Shown: positions 18,011-26,315 of the stretch, in pieces
Layout of the letters: every line of letters starts with the position of its first letter
Position numbering within the stretch: position 1 is the first letter of the stretch
Assembly (NCBI GenBank): GCA_016125075.1
Contig: WGMO01000008.1
Coordinates: 1 to 64,000 of the forward strand
Source of the DNA: Terrimonas sp.
GTDB taxonomy: Bacteria; Bacteroidota; Bacteroidia; Chitinophagales; Chitinophagaceae
Direction of reading: 5' to 3'
DNA length: 64,000 bases
Made by a program: the position numbers and the translations under genes
Notes under the pieces: generated by a model
The model's input: only the letters and a program-made list of their open reading frames with translations
The model's database searches: none
Told to the model about the DNA's origin: nothing

Positions 18011-18751
18011 CTATCCTTCCAGGTGGATGCTCAATACGATCATTCTGGACTGTATCTTATCCAGCACATTGGAATACTTCAGGTTCTCATCCCGGCTATG
18101 GATATTCCCCAGGCCATTACTGAATTTAATTTCGGGGGAGAAGATAAAACTGGGGAAGTAAAAATTGAAACCGATACCGGCTTCAATACCATAATCAAAT
18201 TTATTCAGCTTCACCAGGTCTTCGGCCCTTTTGGCACGGGCATTGGCAGCCAGATCCAGGTCCAGCTTTACCCCACCCAGCATATAAACCCTGAAATTCC
18301 CGATCCGGTCGCTGTTGAATTTGGCCTGTAGGGGAAAGGAAAAGATCACGGATTCGATTTTCTTCGTCACATCCGTACCATCCAACGGATCGTTGTATTT
18401 GAGTTTATAATAAATATTTCTTTGGTTGAACATGAGGGTTGGGTTGAACCTTGCTTCAAAACGATTCGTCAACCGGGCGGTGGCGTGAAGCCCTAATTGA
18501 AAGCCCACGGCATTCAGCGGCTCTGCCACCAAAACGGAATCATATTGTAAAAATCGGGGGTGTAATTCAGTATGGAAACTGGCCTGGTGAAATCCAAGTG
18601 TGATCCCAAAATAATAAGGCTTCTGGTCATGATCAGGTTGGTTCAGAACAAATTCCTGGGCGGAAACGGGGGTGTAACAACAAGTAAGACCTGTTATCCA
18701 AATACTCACTGCGATCAGCTGACGGACTTTCTTCCATTGTAAATGCAACAT
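18011..18751 (-). CDS. porT: PorT-family protein of the type IX secretion/gliding system
   Basis: Outer membrane eight-strand-type barrel needed for type IX secretion in Bacteroidota. 246 residues with a signal peptide (ITGLTCCYTPVSAQ). The family pattern is visible: YYFGITLGFHQASFH, DSVLVAEPLNAVGFQLG, FNPTLMFNQRNIYYK, KKIESVIFSFPLQAKF and YMLGGVKLDLDL. It overlaps the end of menG by 37 bases, and porT beside ubiE/menG is a gene order also known in other Bacteroidota, which supports the call. Only one ATG fits before the signal peptide, so the overlap looks real. The T9SS cargo at 21.2-22.8 kb is a plausible client. Confidence 0.85.
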   Translation of the reverse strand: MLHLQWKKVRQLIAVSIWITGLTCCYTPVSAQEFVLNQPDHDQKPYYFGITLGFHQASFHTELHPRFLQYDSVLVAEPLNAVGFQLGLHATARLTNRFEARFNPTLMFNQRNIYYKLKYNDPLDGTDVTKKIESVIFSFPLQAKFNSDRIGNFRVYMLGGVKLDLDLAANARAKRAEDLVKLNKFDYGIEAGIGFNFYFPSFIFSPEIKFSNGLGNIHSRDENLKYSNVLDKIQSRMIVLSIHLEG

Positions 18752-19470
18752 ATACCAAAACTTAACGGTTTGTACCCTGTGCTGGTAAAACCGGTATTAT
18801 TTAACAGGTTAATAAAATGTTCACGGTCTGGAAATGCTTCTGATGATTCTTTCAAATATTCGTATGCCTCTTTATTCTGTTGCAGCCAGCGTGCCATTTG
18901 CGGCGCCACGATACCCATATACAGGTTATATATTTTCCTGAATCCTGAATTTTTTGGCTTTGAAAATTCCAATACCACCAGTTTCCCGCCCGGTTTCAGT
19001 ACCCTCAGCAACTCTTTTAAGCCTTTTTCAAGGTTTTCAAAGTTGCGTACACCAAAGGCAACCATTATGCCATCAAACGTAGCATCTGGAAAATTTATTG
19101 CCTCCCCGTCGCCTTTTAGCAAAGCTATTTGATTTGTAAGGCCCTCTTTTTCAATCTTTTGCCTGCCGATGTCCAGCATTTGGGCAGAGATATCAATTCC
19201 AATGACTTTCTCAGGTTTTAACATTTTACAGGTGAGGATGGCCATATCAGCGGTGCCGGTAGCCACATCCAGGATCACCCGGGGCTGATCGGCCTGGAGG
19301 CTTTTGATGGCTTTTTTCCGCCACCCCGTATCGATCCCGGCAGAAAGGAAGCGGTTCATCAGGTCATAACGGCCGGCAATGCGGTCAAACATTTCTTCCA
19401 CCTGTTCCTTTTTCCCTTTTTCAGATTGGTCAAATGGTTTGATATGGTCGTGTGGTAAAGGCATATTCAT
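18715..19470 (-). CDS. menG: Demethylmenaquinone methyltransferase MenG/UbiE
   Basis: Final SAM-dependent C-methylation in menaquinone synthesis, cytoplasmic. 251 residues. The family start VEEMFDRIAGRYDLMNRFLS is followed by the SAM site VILDVATGTADMA (near 65), IGIDISAQMLDIGR, and the second signature RVLKPGGKLVVLEFSKP. Bacteroidota respire with menaquinone, so MenG is the proper role. Start could be ATG 19470 or the ATG two codons later. An approximate -7 box, TAACTTCG, lies eight bases before the start. Confidence 0.94.
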   Translation of the reverse strand: MNMPLPHDHIKPFDQSEKGKKEQVEEMFDRIAGRYDLMNRFLSAGIDTGWRKKAIKSLQADQPRVILDVATGTADMAILTCKMLKPEKVIGIDISAQMLDIGRQKIEKEGLTNQIALLKGDGEAINFPDATFDGIMVAFGVRNFENLEKGLKELLRVLKPGGKLVVLEFSKPKNSGFRKIYNLYMGIVAPQMARWLQQNKEAYEYLKESSEAFPDREHFINLLNNTGFTSTGYKPLSFGICCIYNGRKSVS

Positions 19471-19559
19471 AGCGGCAGCGAAGTTACAATGAAATCACCT
19501 GACGGCATTTAGCTTGTTTATCTGTTAATTTGCAGAAATAGAGACCTTCCCCGAATACC

Positions 19560-20183
19560 ATGCATATCAAATCTGCCAAATACAATATCAGTAGTCCCGG
19601 TTATGAACAATGCCCCAAGCCGGATAAAGCGGAATATGCTTTTATCGGGAGGAGCAATGTAGGGAAATCTTCCCTGATCAATATGCTTTGCAATAACCAG
19701 CGACTGGCCAAAACATCCTCTACCCCGGGCAAGACACAGCTGATCAATCATTTTGACATAGCCTCCGATGACAATAAACGATGGTACCTGGTAGACCTGC
19801 CGGGATATGGTTATGCAAAAGTGGCACAACGTAGCAGGAGAAGATGGGAGCAGATGATTGAGAATTACCTGCGGAAACGGGGAAATCTCATCAATGTATT
19901 TGTATTGATCGATAGCCGGCATGAACCGCAGCAGATCGATCTTGAATTTATCAACCAGTTGGGGGAATGGGGTATTCCTTTTTCGGTAGTATTTACAAAA
20001 GCGGATAAAAATAAACCCGGCGCCACTAACAGGAACGCCAATTTGTTTTTGGCCCGGATGAAAGAGACCTGGGAAGAATTGCCCCCCTGGTTCATCTCAT
20101 CCGCTATAAAAGGCACAGGAAGAGAGGAAATACTTGATTATATCGCCGATCTGAACAGGGATATTAATATCCACAATAGTTGA
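19560..20183 (+). CDS. engB: Ribosome biogenesis GTPase EngB/YsxC
   Basis: Small essential GTPase that helps assemble the large ribosomal subunit. 207 residues, usual length. All G motifs are visible: G1 GRSNVGKSSL (about 31), the G2 threonine in STPGKTQ, G3 DLPGYGYAKV, G4 TKADK, and G5 SSAIKGTG. It is divergent from menG; TTAATTTG near 19528 is a 7-of-8 match to the -7 consensus. It is probably transcribed alone. Confidence 0.96.
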   Translation: MHIKSAKYNISSPGYEQCPKPDKAEYAFIGRSNVGKSSLINMLCNNQRLAKTSSTPGKTQLINHFDIASDDNKRWYLVDLPGYGYAKVAQRSRRRWEQMIENYLRKRGNLINVFVLIDSRHEPQQIDLEFINQLGEWGIPFSVVFTKADKNKPGATNRNANLFLARMKETWEELPPWFISSAIKGTGREEILDYIADLNRDINIHNS

Positions 20184-20251
20184 AAACAAGGTTGTTTAAT
20201 CGAAATTTAGCGCATAAACTGTTATCTTGCAGCCGGATTTAGCAACATCGC

Positions 20252-20458
20252 ATGAAAAAAATATTTTCTGAAAAAACCCTGGTTCTTGCCCTTTTTGCAA
20301 CGGCCCTTTCTATTTTTTATGTAGCCAATGAGGATGCAAAAAAACTGGGTGTTTTGCAAAATACAACTTCTTCTCCTTCCAGGTTTATTTCCACTTTAGA
20401 AGACGGCACACCGGTTGAGCCCGCTGCGGCAACCCCGTCATCTTCCGTTTCGGAATAA
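20252..20458 (+). CDS. Small single-pass membrane protein, unknown function
   Basis: 68 residues: a lysine-rich start (MKKIFSEK), one membrane helix (TLVLALFATALSIFYVA), then a polar tail rich in Ser, Pro, Ala and acidic residues with no cysteine. The reading frame starts at a good ATG in its own intergenic space, 68 bases after engB and on the same strand, and is not a shadow of any other gene. TTATCTTGC at about 20223 may be a weak promoter. I recognise no family; it could be a membrane-anchored peptide or a small inner membrane accessory. Confidence 0.6.
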   Translation: MKKIFSEKTLVLALFATALSIFYVANEDAKKLGVLQNTTSSPSRFISTLEDGTPVEPAAATPSSSVSE

Positions 20459-20511
20459 GATCACGATTAAGATTGTAAAGATTTATACTGCCGGAAATTT
20501 TTCCATCACCT

Positions 20512-20534
20512 CCGCCTGTTCGTTTGGCGGTTTT
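20512..20534 (+). terminator. Weak terminator candidate after the small membrane protein gene
   Basis: CCGCC and GGCGG pair across a nine-base loop and are followed by TTTT. The stem is short, so this is only a candidate end for the 68-residue gene. Confidence 0.3.
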
Positions 20535-20621
20535 CAGGAAAAGCGGATAATATAGGGGAGAAAATGCCTGTACCTTACAAAATAGGGTATTGACCAGGTG
20601 AGTTTCCACCTGCCGTTGAAA

Positions 20622-21095
20622 TTAATTCACAACCTTATTGGCGCAGCTGCTGCTGGCAAATGCTTCTGGTTTTGCCTTGAAGGCAAAGCCCATACCGAGT
20701 ATATATCCCATGGCTTCTTTGAGGGCATCATTGCTCTTAAAACTGGGATTGGTATTGATATCGGCATGCACTTCCATATCCACATGGTAAATCGTGAACA
20801 GGTTACAGAGTTCATAAGCGATCTCAATACTTTTTGCTACTTCGGTCAGCATCCTTTCTTTGATCGTGAATTGGTGCCGTGTCTTTTCATTGTGAATAAA
20901 CATAAATCCACCATGCCCTTCCCGAAGAAAAACGATAACCGTTGCAAATTCGGTTTCCTGGCCTTTGACCTGAGAATCGGTGCCGATACAGACTTTTAAC
21001 CGGTAACCTTTGTCAGATTCCCTTTTGATCGCGTTTTCAACGGCTTCGTAGATAGGGAGATCAATGGTATCGCCATTAAATTTTCTCCATCGCAT
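20622..21095 (-). CDS. YkuK-like ribonuclease H-fold protein (DUF458)
   Basis: 157-residue cytoplasmic protein of the DUF458/YkuK type, predicted to have an RNase H-like fold. The family signature CIGTDSQVKG (near 37-46) and ATVIVFLREGHGGFMF carry the expected acidic positions, and VDMEVHADINTNPSFKSN holds further ones near 105-120. Enzyme activity is not established for the family as far as I know. It follows the metalloprotease gene but is separated from it by a hairpin with a T-rich end, so it probably has its own promoter. Confidence 0.75.
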   Translation of the reverse strand: MRWRKFNGDTIDLPIYEAVENAIKRESDKGYRLKVCIGTDSQVKGQETEFATVIVFLREGHGGFMFIHNEKTRHQFTIKERMLTEVAKSIEIAYELCNLFTIYHVDMEVHADINTNPSFKSNDALKEAMGYILGMGFAFKAKPEAFASSSCANKVVN

Positions 21096-21101
21096 AATAA
21101 A

Positions 21102-21132
21102 AGAGGTTTTCCTAAATTATAGAAAAACCTCT
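21102..21132 (-). terminator. Hairpin terminator after the T9SS metalloprotease gene
   Basis: On the minus strand AGAGGTTTT pairs with AAAACCTCT across a 13-base AT-rich loop, followed by TTTATTAT. It ends seven bases before the YkuK-like ATG, so it separates the two units and might also affect initiation of that gene. Confidence 0.55.
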
Positions 21133-21171
21133 GTTTGTCCAAACGGGTACGGATTATTGTTATGTTAACGG

Positions 21172-22773
21172 TTAATGTTTGATGAATTTTTCTGTCCATT
21201 GTTGCCGGTCAGCCGCAAAGCGGATTAGGTAGATGCCGGCTACCAGTTGCTGTGCAGGGATCGTGGAATACCCCTTCTCAATACGACCTTTGCTGACCAT
21301 CCTGCCATTATTATCCATGATAAAATACTGGTAAATGCCCGGGCTGTTGATGGAAAGATCCTGGTGGATGATATTGCCCAGCAGCTGTGGTTTGCTGATG
21401 ATACCGGGCCGGAAAGTAATGACATTGGAGTAATAATGTTTACCGTTTTCGAGGGTGACGGCTATCCGGTACTGGACTGGTTTCGCATAATTATAGAAAT
21501 AGGCATAGGCCCTGTCCGTTACCGGCGTTTCCGCAAGGGTTTCAAATCTTTTTCCGTCCTGGGAGAATTCGATAACCTGTTTTGCTACCGGTTCATCAGC
21601 ATTCAGCTCCCATTGCAGGGAATGGATATTGTTTTCTGAATGGCCATGTAATTCCAGTTTCCGTACCGGTAAGAGGCTGCCGTCGATAAAAGCTGCCTGT
21701 AAAGAATAGGAGCCAAGGCTCCCGTAGTCGGGGGCATACATGTTCCCTTCTCCATCCACACTGATAAAATAAGTGCCGGCCTGGAGGATGGTATCGATAA
21801 TCGAGCTCAGTTCATTGCCCGGATTATAAGCCCCCAGCAGGTTATGGTACTGGTCGTAGAGCTGCACATTCATATCGAGGTCGGATCCCGAATTACCCGT
21901 CCCCACATTGTAGGGTATGGCATCCAGGGTAAAATTCCCGAATACCGGCAGGGTAAACTGGAAATAATCGATATCACTGGTCTGTTCAATCACCCCATTG
22001 ATCGTAAAATTATTGCTGCCGTCAAAAACGGCCGCGGATGCACCTGCAAAACTGTTGGCATTATCATCCGTTCTGAACCCAAAGCCGTTATAGCTGCCAG
22101 ATATGATATCGAGATCACTCTGGTAATTGGTACAGCCGAATGAATTGGGCCCATTATGCCAGAGGGTAAGATTCTGGTAATAACCGGCTCCCATGATGGG
22201 GGCCCAGCCGATCTCCCCGCTGCCCTGGCCCCAGTTATAATCGGAGGTTTTATTGCAACTCCCGTCATAAGAGCTCTGGTGTCGCAATCCCAAAGTATGA
22301 CCTGCTTCATGCGAAGCTGCCTCCGCAATATTTTTGGCATTAAAACCAAAGAGGGAAGAGAATACAAAACAGGGGGTGCCATCGCCCCATTTAAATGAGT
22401 TGACATAGGCTACACCACCGGCACCACTGCCATACCATTCATAAGAGGTGGTGATGATCACACGCATCCGCTGGTCAATAGGTGCAGCAGTGAATTTGGC
22501 TTCTTCCGTTGTAATATTGATATTAAATGGACGGTAATCTTCGGCAACACGATTAAAGGTTTCAACGATCTGGTCATTGGTCAGCCCGGAGGGGTTACAG
22601 GTAAAAGGTCCGGCATAATTCCAGACAGTCCCGCTGAGGTCGATCCCGTCAAAATCCAACAGGATCACCGCATTGGCTGCGGGATAGCTGTTCATCACCG
22701 GCACCTGTGCCTGAACAGCAGACAGGTGCGCGGTGAGCAGGATAAGGGATAAGGTTTGTACAATTGTTTTCAT
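21172..22773 (-). CDS. Secreted zinc metalloprotease with type IX sorting domain
   Basis: Extracellular protease exported by the type IX system. I use ATG 22773 (MKTIVQTLSLILLTAHLSAVQAQ, a signal peptide); the track start is five residues earlier. 533 residues. The catalytic motif is AASHEAGHTLGLRH (HExxHxxGxxH, metzincin type) near 180-190. A bacterial pre-peptidase-like beta domain with DIDYFQFTLPVFGNFTLDAI spans about 250-370. The end, with QQLVAGIYLIRF and WTEKFIKH, is a type A T9SS C-terminal sorting domain. The upstream secreted 155-residue gene lies 65 bases away on the same strand and may be its partner. PorT is encoded 2.4 kb away. Substrate unknown. Confidence 0.88.
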   Translation of the reverse strand: MKTIVQTLSLILLTAHLSAVQAQVPVMNSYPAANAVILLDFDGIDLSGTVWNYAGPFTCNPSGLTNDQIVETFNRVAEDYRPFNINITTEEAKFTAAPIDQRMRVIITTSYEWYGSGAGGVAYVNSFKWGDGTPCFVFSSLFGFNAKNIAEAASHEAGHTLGLRHQSSYDGSCNKTSDYNWGQGSGEIGWAPIMGAGYYQNLTLWHNGPNSFGCTNYQSDLDIISGSYNGFGFRTDDNANSFAGASAAVFDGSNNFTINGVIEQTSDIDYFQFTLPVFGNFTLDAIPYNVGTGNSGSDLDMNVQLYDQYHNLLGAYNPGNELSSIIDTILQAGTYFISVDGEGNMYAPDYGSLGSYSLQAAFIDGSLLPVRKLELHGHSENNIHSLQWELNADEPVAKQVIEFSQDGKRFETLAETPVTDRAYAYFYNYAKPVQYRIAVTLENGKHYYSNVITFRPGIISKPQLLGNIIHQDLSINSPGIYQYFIMDNNGRMVSKGRIEKGYSTIPAQQLVAGIYLIRFAADRQQWTEKFIKH

Positions 22774-22838
22774 AGTAGGCGGTTTCACTTTTCATAGGGC
22801 GGGTAAAGGGTACGGATTAAAAACGGGTCCGCAGTCGG

Positions 22839-23306
22839 TCATTCATTGATCAGATCATAAAAGCCTTTTTTGATAAAATAATATTGGTTGTTCTCTTGTA
22901 CAAGGTCAAAGGCATCACCATGCTGCAGGCTGATGATCCTTCCGGTAAATTTTATACTGCCATCCGAAAGCCTCACCCTGGCGAGGTTCAGCACCGCTCC
23001 TGCATAGTTTGAAGAACGGATCGTGACACTGACCAGGTCGCCGGCATACTTGTCTGCGACCGAAACAACAGTACCCCTGAAATTAAAATGTAAGGCCAGG
23101 TCAGTGTTCACGGCCTGGCCTTGTTGTGCTTGTAAAAGGGACTGTAGTTCATCGGTACTGCAAAGTATCCGTTGAGGCAGTTGTTCAAATAAAAAAGGTT
23201 TGTTGTAATCCGGTTCCCGTACCGGGAGTGTATTTTCCTGGGCGGGTACAATAAGATAGAAAGATATAGAGGTTAGCAAGAGCAGGGCTCTTTTCAGGTC
23301 TTTCAT
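22839..23306 (-). CDS. Secreted protein of unknown function beside the T9SS protease
   Basis: 155 residues with signal peptide MKDLKRALLLLTSISFYLIVPAQ. The mature part (about 130 residues) is predicted beta-rich (LALHFNFRGTVVSVADK, GDLVSVTIRSSNYAGAVLNL, SIKFTGRIISLQHGDAFDL). There is one cysteine and no metal motif. It is placed directly upstream of the metalloprotease, so a joint role such as inhibitor, chaperone or substrate binding is possible, but this is inferred from position only. No family recognised. Confidence 0.65.
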   Translation of the reverse strand: MKDLKRALLLLTSISFYLIVPAQENTLPVREPDYNKPFLFEQLPQRILCSTDELQSLLQAQQGQAVNTDLALHFNFRGTVVSVADKYAGDLVSVTIRSSNYAGAVLNLARVRLSDGSIKFTGRIISLQHGDAFDLVQENNQYYFIKKGFYDLINE

Positions 23307-23507
23307 TACTGGATATTTTGGTAATAACGGAATTCTCAGCAGTAAATTTTGTTACTGCTATTTTCTGTAGGGGACGGGATACAATATTTGGAATTTATAT
23401 TCAAAATTGCAATGACTTGCAGTTATTCGTTGCAAAATTCAGTAATAGTCGGATAGGCGGGTGGGAATACTACTTAGTACAGTTTCTTTTTTTTGTGGAA
23501 AAGGGAA

Positions 23508-23873
23508 TCAAAACTGTCCTGTACTCAGCATCACCAGGGTACAGGCTTCGAGGGTTTGGATGTTATTTTTTTCGGCCAGTTCCTTCAGGGTATCATTTTC
23601 TGCTCCCGGGTTGAAAATAATCCGACGGGGATGCAATCCTATGATATAGTCATAGTAGGCCACCTGGTGGGATGGGTTGAGATAAAGCGTCACGGTATCC
23701 ACATCGGTCCAGTCTTTTTTTTCCGTATGGATGACGATGTCATCCACAACGGCTTTTCTTTTCCCGATGGCCAGTACGGTATGCCCGTTGGCCTTTAATC
23801 TTTTCATGGCGAGAAAGCTGTAGCGGGAAGTATTATCAGAGGCGCCAAGTACCAGGGTTTTCTTTGATGACAT
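23508..23873 (-). CDS. CoA-binding domain protein (YccU-like)
   Basis: 121-residue Rossmann-type CoA-binding protein. The opening KTLVLGASDNTSRYSFLAMKR and the region NPGAENDTLKELAEKNNI fit the family, which is usually about 120-140 residues. Function in cells is not well defined. A box TAGCTTTA stands exactly four bases before the ATG, one base off the -7 consensus, suggesting a leaderless or nearly leaderless transcript. It lies 33 bases downstream of the epimerase gene. Confidence 0.85.
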   Translation of the reverse strand: MSSKKTLVLGASDNTSRYSFLAMKRLKANGHTVLAIGKRKAVVDDIVIHTEKKDWTDVDTVTLYLNPSHQVAYYDYIIGLHPRRIIFNPGAENDTLKELAEKNNIQTLEACTLVMLSTGQF

Positions 23874-23906
23874 ACTGTAAAGCTAACACCCTTACCGGAA
23901 ATTTGT

Positions 23907-25010
23907 TTACAAAAGACGGTAAGCACTTCTGGGTAATTTCCCAATGATGGCCTGGCAAGCCTGCCCGATGGTTTCATATTTAAACCGGAATCCTTCTTTC
24001 CGGGCTTTTGCAGGGATGACCCACCTACTTTTTAACAATAGTTCGGTTTCCGTGCCGATTAGAAATGCGCCTGCTTCCAATAATAATTCCGGAGCTGGTA
24101 ATCCAATCTTGTTATGGGTTATGTTTCTTAGCGTATACATGAGATCGGTGTTTGAAACTGCATATGGGGCAACACAGTTATAAACCCCTTCCGCAGTTTT
24201 ATTTTCAAAAAGCCATTCTATCATTCTGGCAATATCTTCAGCATGAACCCAACTGAACATTTGCTTCCCACTTCCCTGTTTTCCCCCGAGGAAGTATTTG
24301 CATAACCGGAGATAGGGGGTAAGTACCCCTCCTTCATCCAGGGTAATTGCTGTTCTTAAAATTACCTTCCGGGTTGCAGCAGTTTGCTCTTTCTCAAAGG
24401 TTTTTTCCCAAAGTTTACAAACCTGTACTGAAAAGTCATAGTCAAGTTCTTTATACACGGAAGAATTTTTTCCATGTTGGACCCTCGTGAGGATCCTATT
24501 TTTTATTTCTCTGGCAGTATCAAGAAAATTGAATGGCATATTATCCTTTTTCTGGTCACTGATCATACCGGTGAATTCATCATTGGGGCCTTCATATTCA
24601 TTGCGATATATTGTGGTGGAACCTCCATTGATCCATAGCTGAGGTGGATGATTACATTTTCTGATGGCTTCGCCAATAGTCTTTGTGGCATTGACACGGC
24701 TTGATAGAATTTCGTTTTTCTGTTTTTTGTGATACCGGCAATTGACTGATTTCCCAGCGAGGTTAAGTAAGATGTCAGATCGGTCAATAGCTTTCAACCA
24801 ATTATTGTCAACATGGCATCCATCCCATTTCAGGTATTGAACCTTATACCCATCTTTACGGGTTAATAGTTTTGAATGATATGCATTATTATGTGGGTCT
24901 CCTTGCTGACGACTTAGAATGATGATTTCATTTTCATTTCCCAGGTATTTTACAAGTGCCTGTCCAATGAATCCAGTACCTCCGGTGATAATGATCTTTT
25001 TATTTTTCAT
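23907..25010 (-). CDS. TIGR01777/SDR39U1 family epimerase with an unusual insertion
   Basis: NAD(P)-binding short-chain dehydrogenase-like protein. 367 residues against about 300 usual. N-terminal dinucleotide site TGGTGFIGQALVKYLG, then LLNLAGKSVNCRY, and late signatures GSGKQMFSWVHAEDIARMI and the DUF1731-type tail (KSRWVIPAKARKEGF). Between NDEFTG and FSVQVCKLWEK there are roughly 40 extra residues (ISDQKKDNMPFNFLDTAREI and on) that I do not expect in this family. The DNA is visibly richer in A+T than that of its neighbours. It is the third gene of a tight unit behind the GbsR-type operator (five bases after the DCC gene). A second, normal-length relative sits at 56276. The true substrate of this family is unknown. 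Confidence 0.85.
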   Translation of the reverse strand: MKNKKIIITGGTGFIGQALVKYLGNENEIIILSRQQGDPHNNAYHSKLLTRKDGYKVQYLKWDGCHVDNNWLKAIDRSDILLNLAGKSVNCRYHKKQKNEILSSRVNATKTIGEAIRKCNHPPQLWINGGSTTIYRNEYEGPNDEFTGMISDQKKDNMPFNFLDTAREIKNRILTRVQHGKNSSVYKELDYDFSVQVCKLWEKTFEKEQTAATRKVILRTAITLDEGGVLTPYLRLCKYFLGGKQGSGKQMFSWVHAEDIARMIEWLFENKTAEGVYNCVAPYAVSNTDLMYTLRNITHNKIGLPAPELLLEAGAFLIGTETELLLKSRWVIPAKARKEGFRFKYETIGQACQAIIGKLPRSAYRLL

Positions 25011-25015
25011 GGTGC

Positions 25016-25831
25016 TTATCTAAATAGGTACAATATAAAAAAGCAAATGCCGGCAAGATTGATCCCGCTGATCCACCTGTGCTTACTGAGCAGCCCGATA
25101 TAATCCATCCTTCTGAGGTATTCCTGGAAGATGAATATGGACAGGAATACCAGGTAAAGGCTGAGCAATATAGCTGTCAGTTGTCCTGCCAGGAGTATGA
25201 CGGGCACAAAAAGAAGGGTACAGGTGAGGGCCAGCATATTGACCTGTCCCAGGTATTCAATCGCTTTTTTGGCAGGAAGGCAAAAGGCCAGCAGGCAATT
25301 GGCGCCGGCCAAAACGAAGTGGGCCACCTGCAGTTCCCGGATGGTCAAATGATAAAATGGCAGGGATTGTAAAACCTGGTCAACGGGGTAGAGCATTACA
25401 GTATTGAAACAAAAAAAGAACAGCAGGAACAATATCCTGTATCCCGGATGGAAAGCGGGAGAACAATCGATATCACCGGGTCCGCATTTTTTGGCCACGA
25501 TCACTTTCCGGTTGAAAGAAATAAATTTATAAAAGTGGGTCAGGAACCATTTTACAGGGTGGAGATTCCCGATCGTTTTGATCATAGGGATCTTTGTGTC
25601 GAGTATCTCCAGCAAGGCATCAATACCATACAGGACCTGACCGGATTGCAGGTTGATGAGGGGGATTTCGTTGGACCCTTTTTCGAAATTGATCCTGGCC
25701 AGTAGATCTTCACGCGCTGCAGAAAAAGCCATACGTTCTTCCCTTTTCAGCAGACCGGTCTTGACAAAGAGCCGGGTATACCCGACACAAAGCGGGCAAT
25801 GATCATCGTATAAGAGGATACTGTTTTCCAT
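25016..25831 (-). CDS. DCC-type thiol-disulfide oxidoreductase fused to a membrane domain
   Basis: Residues 1-110 form the DCC (DUF393) domain with the DxxCxxC motif in LYDDHCPLCVGYTRLF. Residues about 125-271 contain several hydrophobic helices (YRILFLLFFFCFNTVMLY, HFVLAGANCLLAFCLP, ALTCTLLFVPVILLAG, WISGINLAGICFFILYLF). So it is a redox domain tied to the inner membrane. It starts 3 bases after the four-helix membrane gene and ends 5 bases before the epimerase, so the three are surely co-transcribed. The redox partner and substrate are unknown. Confidence 0.8.
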   Translation of the reverse strand: MENSILLYDDHCPLCVGYTRLFVKTGLLKREERMAFSAAREDLLARINFEKGSNEIPLINLQSGQVLYGIDALLEILDTKIPMIKTIGNLHPVKWFLTHFYKFISFNRKVIVAKKCGPGDIDCSPAFHPGYRILFLLFFFCFNTVMLYPVDQVLQSLPFYHLTIRELQVAHFVLAGANCLLAFCLPAKKAIEYLGQVNMLALTCTLLFVPVILLAGQLTAILLSLYLVFLSIFIFQEYLRRMDYIGLLSKHRWISGINLAGICFFILYLFR

Positions 25832-25834
25832 GAC

Positions 25835-26227
25835 TCAGTTTTTGAGGTGAATCAGTTCTTTTTTTGCCAGCAGTTGATATTCTTTATAACAAATGAAATG
25901 ATAAAATATCGCCAGCAGGGGTGGTAAGAAAAGCATCAGGTAGAGGTAATACCAGAAAATGGGGATGTCCAGGTAAGCCAATCCAAAACAAAGCAGCCCG
26001 GTGGCCAGGAGGATGAGGAGGATAACTTCATAGGTCTTCCTGGAGGGTATTCGGATATATTTCTTTTTTAAGAACAGGTGGGCAATCATGCTGATCAACT
26101 GCCAGCCCCCCACGATAAAATAAGCAGTGAAGATGTATTGGCCATTTCTTTTTACCAGCCCCATGATGGTACAAATGAGGATCAGCAGGGTACCGATCAA
26201 CATATCGGCCAGTTTCAGTTTTTTCAT
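25835..26227 (-). CDS. Four-helix inner membrane protein, unknown function
   Basis: 130 residues with four hydrophobic segments (MLIGTLLILICTIMGLV, IFTAYFIVGGWQLISMIAHL, VILLILLATGLLCFGLAYL, YYLYLMLFLPPLLAIFYHF). First gene of the unit that continues into the DCC and epimerase genes. Its ATG lies 16 bases downstream of an operator nearly identical to that of gbsR, so GbsR control is likely. No family recognised. Confidence 0.75.
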   Translation of the reverse strand: MKKLKLADMLIGTLLILICTIMGLVKRNGQYIFTAYFIVGGWQLISMIAHLFLKKKYIRIPSRKTYEVILLILLATGLLCFGLAYLDIPIFWYYLYLMLFLPPLLAIFYHFICYKEYQLLAKKELIHLKN

Positions 26228-26242
26228 TATTTATGTTTTTAA

Positions 26243-26265
26243 ATTTTCAGAATAAATTGAAAAAT
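26243..26265 (-). promoter_or_regulatory. GbsR-type operator in front of the membrane/DCC/epimerase operon
   Basis: Contains ATTTTCA-GAATAAA-TTGAAAA, the same as the gbsR operator except for two bases in the spacer. It sits 16-38 bases upstream of the 130-residue gene. The pairing of identical sites at both promoters of neighbouring units is the usual layout of an autoregulated local repressor. Confidence 0.6.
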
Positions 26266-26315
26266 TTTGTGTAAAGAAAAGCCGGGGTATCCGGCGTTTC
26301 GGTTAGTGATTTCCA

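Noticed and set aside
20595-20612. CAGGTG/CACCTG hairpin after the YkuK-like gene as a terminator
   Set aside because: Six pairs only and no T-tract on the minus strand.
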